Shown here in pieces: positions 16,664 to 25,443 of a DNA stretch of 55,371 bases. Both the position numbers and the translations under genes were made by a program. A model generated the notes under the pieces. It searched no databases and had not been told where the DNA came from. It saw only the letters and a list, made by a program, of their open reading frames with translations. Each line of letters starts with the position of its first letter. Position 1 is the first letter of the stretch. The DNA comes from an uncultured Eubacteriales bacterium (GTDB taxonomy: Bacteria; Bacillota; Clostridia; Christensenellales; Borkfalkiaceae). Where the stretch lies: assembly GCA_900542935.1 (NCBI GenBank), contig UQPN01000016.1:1-55371 (forward strand), read 5' to 3'.

Positions 16664-18076
16664 ATGAGAAAAACGAAAATCGTATGTACGATAGGTCCTG
16701 CGTGCGACAGCGAGGAAACACTGGAAAGCATGTGCCTTGCGGGCATGAACGTGGCGAGACTGAATTTTTCGCACGGCACGCACGAGGACTACGAAAAAAA
16801 AATTAAAAAAATAAAAAACGTGCGCGAAAAACTGCGCTATCCGCTGGCGATTATGCTGGATACCAAAGGTCCCGAATATCGCATACGCACGTTCAAAGAC
16901 GGGAAGATCACGCTGAAAGAAGGCGACGAGTTTACGTTTACGGCAAAGCAGATCGAGGGCGACAACACCCGCGTGGCGGTTTCTTACCCAAACCTTGCGA
17001 AAGAGCTGAACGCGGGCGACAAAGTGCTTTTAAATAACGGGCTGATGATTTTCACCGTTACCGAAATCGACGGCGACGACGTTGTATGCCGTGTGGACGC
17101 GGGCGGCGTGCTTTCGGACAGAAAGAGCATGAGCTTCCCCGGCAAGGTGCTCAGTCAGGTGTATTTAAGCGAGCAGGATAAAAGCGATATTCTGTTCGGC
17201 GTAAAGCACGGCGTGGATTATATCGCGTGTTCGTTTGTTTCGCGCAAGCAGGATCTGACCGACGTGAAAAATTATCTGAAAGAAATCGGCGGCGAGGGGA
17301 TAGACCTGATTGCGAAAATAGAAAACCGCGCGGGCGTGGACAACATCGAAGAGATCTGTTCGGAATGCGAAGGCATTATGATCGGTCGGGGCGATATGGG
17401 CGTGGAAATTCCGTACGAGGAACTGCCCGCCATTCAGAAAGTGCTGATTACCAAGTGCCGCCTGCTCGGGAAACGCGTGATTACCGCTACGGAGATGCTG
17501 GAATCGATGATTACGAATCCCCGCCCCACGCGCGCGGAGATTTCGGACGTGGCGAACGCCGTGTACGACGGCACTTCGGCTACGATGCTTTCGGGAGAAT
17601 CGGCGGCGGGAAAATACCCCGTGCAGGCGGTGGCGGCGATGGCGAGAATCGCGGAGTACACGGAACGGGAAATCGATTACGTCTGCCGTTTCGAACGTTC
17701 GGATTTCCGCATCAAAAACACGGTGGACGCCATTTCCCACGCTACGTGCGGCATGGCGAACGACGTGCACGCGAAAGCGATTGTGGTGAACACGCTTTCC
17801 GGCAAAACGGCGCGCATGGTATCGAGGTTCCGCCCCGCGGCGGACATTGTGGGATTTACCACTTCGGAAAAAACGTGGCGGAAACTGGCGCTTTCCTGGG
17901 GAGTTACGCCGCAGCTTTCGCCCGTGTATGACGGAATCACTTCCATGTTTACCGCAACGGCGCAGGAAACGAAGAAACTGTTGGGGCTGAAAGCGGGAGA
18001 TAAAATCGTTCTGACGGGCGGACTGACGGACGGCACTTCCGGCAACACCGATCTGGTGAAAATTCAGACGATGTAA
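16664..18076 (+). CDS. pyk: Pyruvate kinase
   Basis: A 470-residue pyruvate kinase, transferring phosphate from PEP to ADP in the last step of glycolysis. The N-terminus RKTKIVCTIGPACDS, the NFSHGTHEDY segment, LDTKGPEYRI, IAKIENRAGVDNI and the active-site stretch MIGRGDMGVEIP are all present, followed by the TATEMLESM and SGESAAGKYP signatures. It ends at about residue 470 with the allosteric C-domain and has no extra PEP-utiliser domain, unlike Bacillus enzymes. AGGAAG precedes ATG 16664. It is a separate transcription unit closed by hairpins at 18083-18149. Confidence 0.96.
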   Translation: MRKTKIVCTIGPACDSEETLESMCLAGMNVARLNFSHGTHEDYEKKIKKIKNVREKLRYPLAIMLDTKGPEYRIRTFKDGKITLKEGDEFTFTAKQIEGDNTRVAVSYPNLAKELNAGDKVLLNNGLMIFTVTEIDGDDVVCRVDAGGVLSDRKSMSFPGKVLSQVYLSEQDKSDILFGVKHGVDYIACSFVSRKQDLTDVKNYLKEIGGEGIDLIAKIENRAGVDNIEEICSECEGIMIGRGDMGVEIPYEELPAIQKVLITKCRLLGKRVITATEMLESMITNPRPTRAEISDVANAVYDGTSATMLSGESAAGKYPVQAVAAMARIAEYTEREIDYVCRFERSDFRIKNTVDAISHATCGMANDVHAKAIVVNTLSGKTARMVSRFRPAADIVGFTTSEKTWRKLALSWGVTPQLSPVYDGITSMFTATAQETKKLLGLKAGDKIVLTGGLTDGTSGNTDLVKIQTM

Positions 18077-18082
18077 ATTTCT

Positions 18083-18149
18083 CCGGCACATCGGGACAAT
18101 CGGAAATGTGCCGGGCGCTTCGGCCGCGTCGCCGCCCGAAGTATTTTTT
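18083..18149 (+). terminator. Double-hairpin terminator after pyk
   Basis: A perfect 9-bp hairpin CCGGCACAT/ATGTGCCGG (18083-18114) is followed by an imperfect GC hairpin (CTTCGG/CCGAAG, 18118-18141) and TATTTTTT. Confidence 0.7.
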
Positions 18150-18251
18150 GCGAAGGGCAGGTCTGACGGATAATTGACGGATAAAAATTCTTGCCGACAG
18201 GGGAAAGACGAAACCTGTTTTTAAAAAATTTTCCGCGCCTGCCGTTTGCCC

Positions 18252-18280
18252 TTGACAAGCGCCGGAAAACATGCTATAAT
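18252..18280 (+). promoter_or_regulatory. Promoter of FMN riboswitch transcript
   Basis: TTGACA (18252-18257), 17-base spacer, TATAAT (18275-18280): full consensus, starting transcription just at the riboswitch. Confidence 0.9.
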
Positions 18281-18287
18281 AGGCTTG

Positions 18288-18428
18288 TCTTTGGGGCGAG
18301 GCGAAATTCCTCACCGGCAGTGATAGTCTGCGACAATCGATTTTTAACGAGCCGCCACGCGCGAGGGAAAAAGAGATTCTGAATCGGTGCGATTCCGATA
18401 CCGACGGTATAGTCCGGATAGGAAAAGA
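18288..18428 (+). promoter_or_regulatory. FMN riboswitch (RFN element)
   Basis: The conserved RFN blocks are all present: GGGGCGAGGCGAAATTCC, ACCGGCAGTGATAGTC, GCGA, then ACCGACGGTATAGTCCGGAT and the closing GGAAAAGA that pairs with TCTTT at the start. A variable arm lies between at about 18335-18380. FMN binding should favour the terminator at 18457 and switch off the riboflavin transporter gene. Confidence 0.95.
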
Positions 18429-18456
18429 TAGTTTTATATTTTTTTTGTATTTTTTT

Positions 18457-18493
18457 CGCTGCCAAGGGCGTATCTTCCGGCAGCGATTTTTTT
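18457..18493 (+). terminator. Riboswitch expression-platform terminator
   Basis: CGCTGCC (18457-18463) pairs with GGCAGCG (18479-18485) and is followed by ATTTTTTT. It lies 29 bases after the riboswitch aptamer and 22 bases before ribU. Confidence 0.9.
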
Positions 18494-18514
18494 ATTTCGG
18501 GAGGCTTTTGTACC

Positions 18515-19273
18515 ATGAACAAAACAGAGGAAAAACAACGGAAGCAGCCGTTTTTTACGGCTTCCAGAATGGCGGCGATAGCGATTTTCGCGGCGATTTC
18601 GGGCGTTTTGTACGCCGTATCGTTTCCGATGCCCGTGGCGTTTGCGCCGTGGCTGGAATTCAACTTTTCGGACGTGCCCGTGCTGATCGGTTCGTTTGCG
18701 CTGGGCGCGCCGTCCGGGGCGATTATCGTGGCGCTGCGCACGCTGATTAAGATGCTGATTAAACCCACCACTTCGGCGTTTGTGGGCGAGGCGGCGGATA
18801 TTTTATGCGGACTGGCGCTGGCGGTGCCCGCGGGGCTTTTTTATGAGAAAAAGAAAACGAAAGGCGGCGCGGCGCTGGCTTGCCTGATCGGCGGGCTGTG
18901 TTCGGTGGCGATGGGGGTGATAGCCAATCGGTTTATGATTATTCCCTGGTATGCGAAGCAGATGGGCATGAATACGCTTGTGAACATGCTGCTGGAGTTG
19001 TACCCCGCGTGCACGGAAGAAACGTTTTATAAGTTTTATCTGTGGCTTTCGGTGGCGCCGTTCAACGCGCTGCGCTGCCTGTTCGATTCGCTGATAACGT
19101 TTTCGGTGTATAAAAACGTTTCGGCGCTTCTGAAAAAAGCGGACGAAAAATTCGGAAAGAAAAATCCGACGGAAAAAATCGACGGCGAAATTGCGGAAAA
19201 AACGGTAGATAAAAAGCAGAATCCGCCGGTAGAGGAAGAAAAAAACAACGACGGAAACGAAAAACAGGCGTAA
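18515..19273 (+). CDS. ribU: ECF transporter S component for riboflavin (RibU-like)
   Basis: A 252-residue substrate-binding membrane component of an energy-coupling-factor transporter. About six helices run from residue 16 to 205; the RMAAIAIFAAISGVLY N-helix carries the alanine-rich face that docks to the ECF-T component, and LEFNFSDVPVLIGSFALGP-like sequence (here LGAPSG) is typical of RibU. The FMN riboswitch directly upstream fixes the substrate as riboflavin or a flavin. The last 45 residues are a charged hydrophilic tail (KIDGEIAEK, VEEEKNNDGNEKQA) not needed in the family. No EcfA/EcfT genes are in the window, so it must share a common energising module. Confidence 0.93.
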   Translation: MNKTEEKQRKQPFFTASRMAAIAIFAAISGVLYAVSFPMPVAFAPWLEFNFSDVPVLIGSFALGAPSGAIIVALRTLIKMLIKPTTSAFVGEAADILCGLALAVPAGLFYEKKKTKGGAALACLIGGLCSVAMGVIANRFMIIPWYAKQMGMNTLVNMLLELYPACTEETFYKFYLWLSVAPFNALRCLFDSLITFSVYKNVSALLKKADEKFGKKNPTEKIDGEIAEKTVDKKQNPPVEEEKNNDGNEKQA

Positions 19274-19288
19274 AAAAGCGAAAAATTC

Positions 19289-19317
19289 TTGCCAAATCGC
19301 CGCGCGGGTAGTATAAT
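19289..19317 (+). promoter_or_regulatory. Promoter giving a leaderless tsaE message
   Basis: TTGCCA (19289-19294), 17-base spacer, TATAAT (19312-19317). Only six bases separate the -10 box from the tsaE ATG at 19324, so transcription should begin at or next to the start codon. Confidence 0.75.
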
Positions 19318-19323
19318 AAAGCT

Positions 19324-19725
19324 ATGGCGAAATTTATCTCGGAAAGCGCGGAGCAGACGCGCGAATTTGCAAAAAACTACGCGGCGAAGCTTCGCGGCGG
19401 CGACGTGCTGCTGCTGGACGGCGAAATGGGAGCCGGCAAGACGGTGTTCGTGCAGGGGCTTGCCGCGGGACTTGGCATTTCGGAACAGCCCACGAGCCCG
19501 ACGTACGCGTACATGAACGATTACGACGGCAGGCTGTTCCATTACGATTGCTACCGCATAGAAACGCCCGAACAGGCGGAGCGGCTGGGACTTGCCGATT
19601 ACTTCGATATGGGCGGTATCTGCGTGGTGGAATGGTGGCGGAACATTGCGCCGCTGTTGCCCGGAAACTGCAAACGCGTTTCCATTAAAAAAATCGGCGA
19701 AAACGCCAGGGAGATAGAATTTTGA
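19324..19725 (+). CDS. tsaE: tRNA threonylcarbamoyladenosine biosynthesis ATPase TsaE
   Basis: A 133-residue ATPase that works with TsaB and TsaD to make t6A37 on ANN-decoding tRNAs. The P-loop GEMGAGKT lies at residues 33-40, followed by SPTYAYMNDYDG, FHYDCYRIETPEQ and VVEWWRNI, all family hallmarks. There is no ribosome-binding site before ATG 19324 and no in-frame alternative start upstream; together with the promoter this points to leaderless translation. Its stop overlaps the TTG start of tsaB. Confidence 0.93.
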   Translation: MAKFISESAEQTREFAKNYAAKLRGGDVLLLDGEMGAGKTVFVQGLAAGLGISEQPTSPTYAYMNDYDGRLFHYDCYRIETPEQAERLGLADYFDMGGICVVEWWRNIAPLLPGNCKRVSIKKIGENAREIEF

Positions 19726-20399
19726 AAAATTATCTTGCGGCGGATACCGCTTCGAAATACTTATGCGCGGTGCTTTGCTACCGCGGAAAAAAATACGAAT
19801 TTTTCAAAGACGACTGCGCGATGCGCCATTCTTCCGAATTGATGCCCGCGGCGGACAAGCTGTTTAAAGAAGCGGGCGCGACTCCCGCGGAGATGGATTT
19901 TTTCGCGTGTTCGGTGGGGGCGGGCTCGTTTACGGGCATCCGCATCGGCATTGCGACGATGAAAGGGTTTGCGCTTGCCGCGGGGAAAAAGATTCTGCCC
20001 GTAACCACCTTCGGTTGCGCGGCATATAATGGGAAAGGAAAGAAAATCCTCTGCCTTTGCGACGCGCTGCACACGCATTATTATGCCTGCGGCTATAACG
20101 AGGCGGGCGAAGTAACGTTGCCGCCTTCGTATATTCCGGAAGAGGAGCTGCGCGCGCTGGCGGCGCAGGGGTATGAACTGCGCACGCTGGAAAACACGGA
20201 TTTCCTGCCCGCGGACCTGCCCTGCGTACGAATCGATCCCGCAAAGGCGCTTGCCGCCGAAGCGGAGAAGCTGGCGGAAAACGAAGAGAATTTCAAAGAG
20301 CCCGCCGCGCTGTATATACGGAAATGTCAGGCGGAGATCGAAAAGGACGAACGCGCCGCGAAACAGCTTGCAAACGGCGACGCCGGGGCGGAAAAATGA
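19722..20399 (+). CDS. tsaB: tRNA threonylcarbamoyladenosine biosynthesis protein TsaB
   Basis: A 225-residue inactive paralogue of the ASKHA-fold TsaD; it dimerises with TsaD in t6A synthesis. AADTASKYLCAVL and the SVGAGSFTGIRIGIATMKG block are the TsaB signature. It starts at TTG 19722, which overlaps the tsaE stop by two bases and follows a GGGAG site. Its stop overlaps the rimI ATG (ATGA). TsaD is not in this cluster. Confidence 0.93.
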   Translation: MKNYLAADTASKYLCAVLCYRGKKYEFFKDDCAMRHSSELMPAADKLFKEAGATPAEMDFFACSVGAGSFTGIRIGIATMKGFALAAGKKILPVTTFGCAAYNGKGKKILCLCDALHTHYYACGYNEAGEVTLPPSYIPEEELRALAAQGYELRTLENTDFLPADLPCVRIDPAKALAAEAEKLAENEENFKEPAALYIRKCQAEIEKDERAAKQLANGDAGAEK

Positions 20400-20884
20400 A
20401 CGGGATTACCTACAGGCGGCTGACGAAAAAAGACGTTTCCGCCGTGGAAAAACTGGAGCGGGAGTGCTTTTCCGATCCGTGGTCGGAAGCCATGCTTACG
20501 GGAGCGTTCGATTCGGAATTTTTTATCGGGTTCGGTGCGTTCGACGGGGATACGCCCGTTGGTTACGCGCTTGCGACGGCGGTGTACGAGGACGCGGAGA
20601 CGGACGACATCGCGGTGAAAGAAAGCTATCGGCGGCGCGGCATCGGCGGGGAGCTTCTGAAACTGGCGGAAAGCGAGGCGGAAAAACGCGGCGCGATCCG
20701 CGCGTATTTAGAAGTGCGCGTGGGCAACGCGGCGGCGATTGCCCTGTACGAGAGCAGGGGGTATAGAAAATTGCGCGTTCGCAGGAAGTATTACCCGGAC
20801 GGCGAGGACGCGTTTGTGATGAGCAAACGGCTGTTTCCGCCCGAAGAGGCGAAGCGGGCGGAAGCGAACGGGGAGGCGCTGTGA
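20396..20884 (+). CDS. rimI: Ribosomal-protein-alanine N-acetyltransferase RimI
   Basis: A 162-residue GNAT acetyltransferase. ECFSDPWSEAML near the N-terminus, TDDIAVKESYRRRGIG (acetyl-CoA pyrophosphate loop, residues about 65-81) and LEVRVGNAAAIALYESRGY are diagnostic for RimI. I chose ATG 20396, which overlaps the tsaB stop as ATGA; the open frame extends upstream inside tsaB but is not used. The tsaE-tsaB-rimI order is widespread in Firmicutes. The tail after residue 150 is charged and poorly conserved. Confidence 0.92.
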   Translation: MNGITYRRLTKKDVSAVEKLERECFSDPWSEAMLTGAFDSEFFIGFGAFDGDTPVGYALATAVYEDAETDDIAVKESYRRRGIGGELLKLAESEAEKRGAIRAYLEVRVGNAAAIALYESRGYRKLRVRRKYYPDGEDAFVMSKRLFPPEEAKRAEANGEAL

Positions 20885-20885
20885 A

Positions 20886-21602
20886 TTGAGAAAAGAGGAC
20901 GTTTCTTTTATCCGCAAAGGCGAGGGAAAAGATCTGGTGTTTCTGCACGGGTATCTTTCTTCGAAGGAAGCGTTCTTGCCGTTTCTCGATTATTTTTCGG
21001 GGCGGTACCGCGTTACGGCGTTTGATTTTTGCGGGTTCGGGCAGAGCGCGCCGCTTACGTCGCCGTTTTCGGTGAGCGATTACGCGGCGTGGACGGGCGA
21101 GGCGTTTCGTCTGCTGGGCATTGAAAAACCGTACTGTATCGCGCATTCGTTCGGGTGCAGGGTGGCGGTGAAAATGCAAGCGATTGCGCCTTTCGGAAAA
21201 GAGATTTTCGATAAAATGATTTTTACGGGGCCGGCGGGATTGTTGCCGCGGCGGACGTGGAAATACCGGCTGAAAGTGAAGGCGTACAGGGCGGTGAAAA
21301 AATGGTTTCCCGCGTTGGCGGAGCGGAAGTTCGGTAGCGAGGAATACAGAAGTCTTTCGCCCGTGATGAAAGAGAGCTATAAAAAGATAGTGAACGAAGA
21401 TCTGCGCGGGGATATTGCGAAGTTTTCGCCGCGGGCGCTGGTGATCGAAGGAACGGAGGACGCCGTTACCACGGCGGCGGAAGCGGAAGAGTACGCGGCG
21501 ATTCTGCCGCGGGGCGGATTGAAATATATCAAGGGCGGGCATTTTGCCTTTGCCGAAAACGCGGCGGATTTTACGTTGGCTGCGGAGGAGTTTTTCGGAT
21601 GA
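20886..21602 (+). CDS. Alpha/beta hydrolase
   Basis: A 238-residue alpha/beta-hydrolase-fold protein. LVFLHGYLSSKEAF gives the oxyanion-hole strand, FDFCGFGQS the next conserved turn, and AHSFGCRVAV the nucleophile elbow with its Ser. The acid is probably in VIEGTEDAVT and the catalytic His in GGHFAFAEN. It starts at TTG 20886, two bases after the rimI stop, and its end overlaps the next gene by four bases (ATGA). The position between rimI and a MurF-like ligase suggests a housekeeping or cell-wall-linked role, but the substrate is not evident. Confidence 0.85.
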   Translation: MRKEDVSFIRKGEGKDLVFLHGYLSSKEAFLPFLDYFSGRYRVTAFDFCGFGQSAPLTSPFSVSDYAAWTGEAFRLLGIEKPYCIAHSFGCRVAVKMQAIAPFGKEIFDKMIFTGPAGLLPRRTWKYRLKVKAYRAVKKWFPALAERKFGSEEYRSLSPVMKESYKKIVNEDLRGDIAKFSPRALVIEGTEDAVTTAAEAEEYAAILPRGGLKYIKGGHFAFAENAADFTLAAEEFFG

Positions 21603-23218
21603 GTGAGCTTTTGAGTAGAATAGCGGTAACGCTTTTGGCTACGGCGCTGTATTTCGCGGCGGGCATACGTATGCTGGGCGCGATGCAGCAGTGCTGCTAT
21701 AAAAATGCGCGCTTCCGCGCCTGGCTGAAACGGCGGGAGAATTTGTGGTACAACCGTTTGTGCCTGCTGTTTTTAATGCTGACGTTGACGTGCGCGCTGT
21801 TTTCGCTGTGTTTTTCGTTTCTCGGCGCGGGCATGGCTAAAACGATTTCTTTGGTGCCGTTTACGTTTTTTTTGTTGCTGTTCTGCCTGACGGAATCGAA
21901 ATCGCCCATGAAAGTGCCGTTCGTGCCCACGGGGCGCGTCAAGCGGCTGGCGGCGTTGCACGCGTTTGTGCTTGCCGTGGCGGTATATGCGATCGTCGCC
22001 GTGTTTTCGGCGCTGGAACAGGTGATTCCGGGCAGAATGTACCCGCTGTTTTCGTTGTTGCCCGTCTGCGCGGTGCCGCTGCTTCTGCCGCCGTTGTTCG
22101 AACTTTCCAACGCGGTTTCGTGCGCGTTTGAGTTGCCGAGAAACGCGAGATACGTGCGGCGCGCTTCCAAAAAGCTGAAAAAGGCGAGAGAGAACGGCTG
22201 CATCGTGATAGGGATTACCGGAAGTTACGGAAAAACGTCCGTGAAAAATATGCTTGCCGCGATTCTCGGCGAAAAATACCGCGTGTGCGCTACGCCGGAA
22301 TCGTATAATACGCCGCTGGGCATAGCGAAAACGCTGGAAAGCAAAGAATTTGACGGCGCGGAAGTGTTCATCGCGGAGATGGGTGCGGCGAAAACGGGGG
22401 ATATTAAAGAACTTTGCGATTTATTTCCTGTGGATTACGGCGTATTTACGGGGGTGTGCAGGCAACATTCGGAAACGTTCGGCGGCGTGGAAGAGATTTT
22501 TGCGGAAAAGAAGATTTTAATCGACCGCGCGGAAAAGAAAGCGATTTGCGGGGCGGAAGTGTATGCGGATTTCGGCGATAAGCTTTCGGCGGAAGAGATG
22601 AAAAAATGCGTATTCGTGCCCGCGGGGGCGGCGTCGGACGTGGGCGGATTTCCGCTGAAAACGTCGTTTGATTTGTCTTTGAACGTCGGCGGCAAGGTGG
22701 AAAAGCGGCGCGTGGAAATGCCCGTTCTCGGCAGAGGAGCGGCGGAAAACGCGGCGCTGGCGGCATACGCGGCGGCAGAGATCGGATTGAGCGCGGACGA
22801 GATTTTTAAGGGGCTGGCGCTGGCGAAACCGGTGCCGCACCGGTTGCAGCTCATCGAAGAAAACGGCGTGTACGTGCTGGACGACGGCTACAACGCCAGC
22901 GAAAAAAGCGCGGCGCAGGCGCTGGAAGTGCTGTCGGCGTTCGGCGGGCGAAAGTATGTGGTAACGCCGGGCATTGTGGAAACGGGGCTGGAAGATAAGG
23001 CGGTCAATCGTCCGCTGGGGGCGAAACTGGCGGCGTTCGACGGCGTGTTTATTCATGCGGGCGCCGAGGCGGTGAAAGAGGGATACCTGACGGCGGGCGG
23101 CAAGGAGGAGAATCTGCGTATTTACCGCACGCGCGACGAGGTGATTCCGCTGCTTGGCGAGCTGCTTGCGGAAGGCGACGCGGTGCTGTTTTTGAACGAC
23201 GTGCCCGCAATATATTAA
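21599..23218 (+). CDS. murF: Membrane-anchored Mur ligase (MurF-like)
   Basis: A 539-residue protein made of an N-terminal membrane region (about four helices, residues 1-160) and a C-terminal Mur ligase. The ligase ATP site GITGSYGKT is at residues 205-213; SYNTPLGIAKTL, EMGAAKTGDI and the later VPHRLQLIEENGVYVLDDGYN match MurF, which adds D-Ala-D-Ala to the UDP-MurNAc-tripeptide. Classical MurF has a soluble N-terminal domain of about 80 residues instead of helices, so this is the membrane-tethered variant. A D-Ala-D-Ala ligase gene follows 118 bases later, which supports the assignment. A MurT-like or other amide ligase is less likely. Confidence 0.82.
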   Translation: MSELLSRIAVTLLATALYFAAGIRMLGAMQQCCYKNARFRAWLKRRENLWYNRLCLLFLMLTLTCALFSLCFSFLGAGMAKTISLVPFTFFLLLFCLTESKSPMKVPFVPTGRVKRLAALHAFVLAVAVYAIVAVFSALEQVIPGRMYPLFSLLPVCAVPLLLPPLFELSNAVSCAFELPRNARYVRRASKKLKKARENGCIVIGITGSYGKTSVKNMLAAILGEKYRVCATPESYNTPLGIAKTLESKEFDGAEVFIAEMGAAKTGDIKELCDLFPVDYGVFTGVCRQHSETFGGVEEIFAEKKILIDRAEKKAICGAEVYADFGDKLSAEEMKKCVFVPAGAASDVGGFPLKTSFDLSLNVGGKVEKRRVEMPVLGRGAAENAALAAYAAAEIGLSADEIFKGLALAKPVPHRLQLIEENGVYVLDDGYNASEKSAAQALEVLSAFGGRKYVVTPGIVETGLEDKAVNRPLGAKLAAFDGVFIHAGAEAVKEGYLTAGGKEENLRIYRTRDEVIPLLGELLAEGDAVLFLNDVPAIY

Positions 23219-23336
23219 CGCATTTGCATAATGCTTCGAGCGCGCACCTGAAGAGCGGCAATCAGGCGGCAATCATCAAATCTACCATTCGAAATACCAA
23301 AGCGGAAAAATTTTCAAAACGCGGAGGTATTTTTTT

Positions 23337-24467
23337 ATGGTTCGTAACGTGGCGGTGTTTTTCGGCGGAAAATCGGCGGAGCGGGAAATTTCGGTGCTGA
23401 CGGGCGTGCTTGCCCTGAAAACGATTGACCCGGCGCTGTTTCGCGCGGTGCCCGTGTATATTCATTCCGACGGCGATTTTTATACTTCGCCCGAAATGTT
23501 CTCTTTGGACGTTTTCAAAGAACAGCCGCTGCCGTTACATACGTTTTCGAAGTGCTTTTTTCAAAGCGGCGAATTGTTGATGGTTCCGCCGAAAAAACAT
23601 CGGGCGAAATCGCGCGTGAAAATTTCCGTCGCGCTGAATTGCTGCCACGGCGGCGCGGGCGAAAACGGCGGAATCGCCGCGCTGTGCGAGTTGTATAACA
23701 TTCCTTCCGCTTCGCCTTCCGTGGCGGCGTGCGCTTTAAGCATGGATAAGGAACTGACGAAACTGTTTCTCCGCGAAATCGGCGTGCCCGTGCTGCCGTA
23801 TGTCGCGTTGAAACGGCAGGAGTACGTGCGGCGGGGCGAAGCTGCGTTTGACGAAGCGAAAAAACTGGGATTTCCGCTGATCGTAAAACCGGCATGTTCC
23901 GGCTCTTCGATAGGCATTGCGACGGTTTATGAAGAATCGGCGCTGAAAAAGGCGGCGGAAGAGGCGTTTTTGTACGGGGAAAAGTTAATATTCGAGCCGT
24001 ATCTCGAAAACAAGGCGGACGTGAACTGCGCGGCGTACAGAAAGAAAGGCGAAATTATCGTGTCGCAGCCCGAAACGGCGTTTTCGGGCGGCGTGTACGG
24101 GTTTAAAGAAAAATATTTGCAGGATAAACAAAACGACGGGGGCAGCGGCGCGTTGAACGCGGAAATCGCGGAAAAAATCAAGGCGTACACGAGGGAAATT
24201 TACCGCAGGGCGGAAACGCTCGGCGTGATGCGCGCGGACTTTCTGGTAAGCGATGACGGCGTTTTTGCGGGAGAGATCAACGCCGTGCCCGGTTCTCTGG
24301 CGTATTATCTGTTCTGCGAGCGGCTGATCGACGGACGGAAGTTTTTGACCGACCTTCTGAACGAACCGTTTTTCGGTAATCGCAGGGAGCCGCTACTGCC
24401 GGAAACGGGGGTGCTGGCGGGCGTGCATACGGGAGGAAAGCGGGGCTTTGCCGGCGTGCGTTTATAA
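23337..24467 (+). CDS. ddl: D-alanine--D-alanine ligase
   Basis: A 376-residue ATP-grasp ligase that joins two D-alanines for peptidoglycan. VAVFFGGKSAEREISVLTG opens the protein; PLIVKPACSGSSIGIATVY is the ATP-grasp lysine/glycine loop, and EINAVPGSLAYYLF the magnesium site (NAVPG instead of the usual NTMPG). GCGGAGG precedes ATG 23337. It supplies the substrate for the MurF-like enzyme encoded just upstream. Confidence 0.93.
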   Translation: MVRNVAVFFGGKSAEREISVLTGVLALKTIDPALFRAVPVYIHSDGDFYTSPEMFSLDVFKEQPLPLHTFSKCFFQSGELLMVPPKKHRAKSRVKISVALNCCHGGAGENGGIAALCELYNIPSASPSVAACALSMDKELTKLFLREIGVPVLPYVALKRQEYVRRGEAAFDEAKKLGFPLIVKPACSGSSIGIATVYEESALKKAAEEAFLYGEKLIFEPYLENKADVNCAAYRKKGEIIVSQPETAFSGGVYGFKEKYLQDKQNDGGSGALNAEIAEKIKAYTREIYRRAETLGVMRADFLVSDDGVFAGEINAVPGSLAYYLFCERLIDGRKFLTDLLNEPFFGNRREPLLPETGVLAGVHTGGKRGFAGVRL

Positions 24468-24563
24468 GCTGCGACGATTCCGCGCGCTGCGGAAAGCGGC
24501 AGTCGCGCGTCCGTGCGCCGCAGGAGGCGGAATGTATACAAATCTTCGGAATTCGTTTAAAAA

Positions 24564-24625
24564 GTGAAAATTTCACTTATTTTTCACTGTAAAGTGTTAC
24601 GTTTCGCGATAAATGTGTTTATAAT
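24564..24625 (+). promoter_or_regulatory. Promoter and operator-like repeats before the two-component system
   Basis: Two copies of TTTCACT at 24571 and 24582 are spaced 11 bases, one helical turn, the usual layout for OmpR/PhoB-type regulators. The first is also paired with AGTGAAA just upstream as an inverted repeat. TTACGT (24597-24602), 17 bases and TATAAT (24620-24625) form the promoter. The repeats end nine bases before the -35 box. Autoregulation by the adjacent response regulator is the likely meaning. Confidence 0.6.
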
Positions 24626-24699
24626 TAAAGCAGATCCGAAAAGCGGGCGGCGGTGTCTGCGGCGTTTTCGGACGGACGAAACGTACGGAGGGCGAAAAA

Positions 24700-25383
24700 A
24701 TGAAGATACTTATTGTGGACGACGAGGAAATGATCCGCGGAGTGCTGCGTGAATACGTGGAATTCGAAGGGAACGAAGCGGACGAGGCTGCGGACGGCAT
24801 GGAGGCGGTGAAAAAGTGCCGCGAAAACGATTACGACCTGATTCTGATGGACGTGATGATGCCGAAACTGGACGGTTTTTCCGCGGTGAAAGAAATCCGC
24901 AAGGATAAGGACGTGCCCGTGATTATGCTTTCCGCGCGCGGCGAAGAATACGACAAGCTGTTTGCGTTTGAAATCGGCGTGGACGATTACGTAACGAAGC
25001 CGTTTTCGCCCAAAGAGGTGATGGCGCGGATTCACGCCGTTACGAAGCGCAAGGCGGCGAAAAAGAAAGAGGACGAAAACCGCGTGCTGAAATTCGAAGG
25101 GTTGGAAATAGACATGGCGGGCAGAAACGTGTACGTGGACGGCGAAAAAGCGGTGCTCACCCCGAAAGAATACGAGCTTTTGTTTTATTTCGTGCGCAAT
25201 CAGGGGTTGGCTTTGACGCGGGAAAAGTTGCTGTACGACGTGTGGGGATTCGATTTTTACGGGGACGACCGCACGGTGGATACGCACGTGAAAATGCTGC
25301 GCGGAAATTTAAAAGAATACAGAAAGTTTATCGTAACGCTCCGCGGACTCGGATATAAATTCGAAGTGCCCGCCGAACAGTAA
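24700..25383 (+). CDS. OmpR/PhoB-family response regulator
   Basis: A 227-residue transcription factor. The receiver domain (1-120) has the acidic pair DDEE near the N-terminus, phosphoacceptor Asp51 in LILMDVMMP, and the conserved Lys in DDYVTKPFSP. The C-terminal winged helix (about 130-225) includes LTPKEYELLFYFVRNQG and TVDTHVKMLRGNL, typical OmpR DNA-recognition segments. GGAGGG precedes ATG 24700. It is followed by its histidine kinase. The stimulus is unknown. Confidence 0.94.
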   Translation: MKILIVDDEEMIRGVLREYVEFEGNEADEAADGMEAVKKCRENDYDLILMDVMMPKLDGFSAVKEIRKDKDVPVIMLSARGEEYDKLFAFEIGVDDYVTKPFSPKEVMARIHAVTKRKAAKKKEDENRVLKFEGLEIDMAGRNVYVDGEKAVLTPKEYELLFYFVRNQGLALTREKLLYDVWGFDFYGDDRTVDTHVKMLRGNLKEYRKFIVTLRGLGYKFEVPAEQ

Positions 25384-25443
25384 AGCGTTCCGAAAAAAAG
25401 AAAAACGCCGCGGGAGATACGCGCGGCGGACGGGAAGCGAAAG

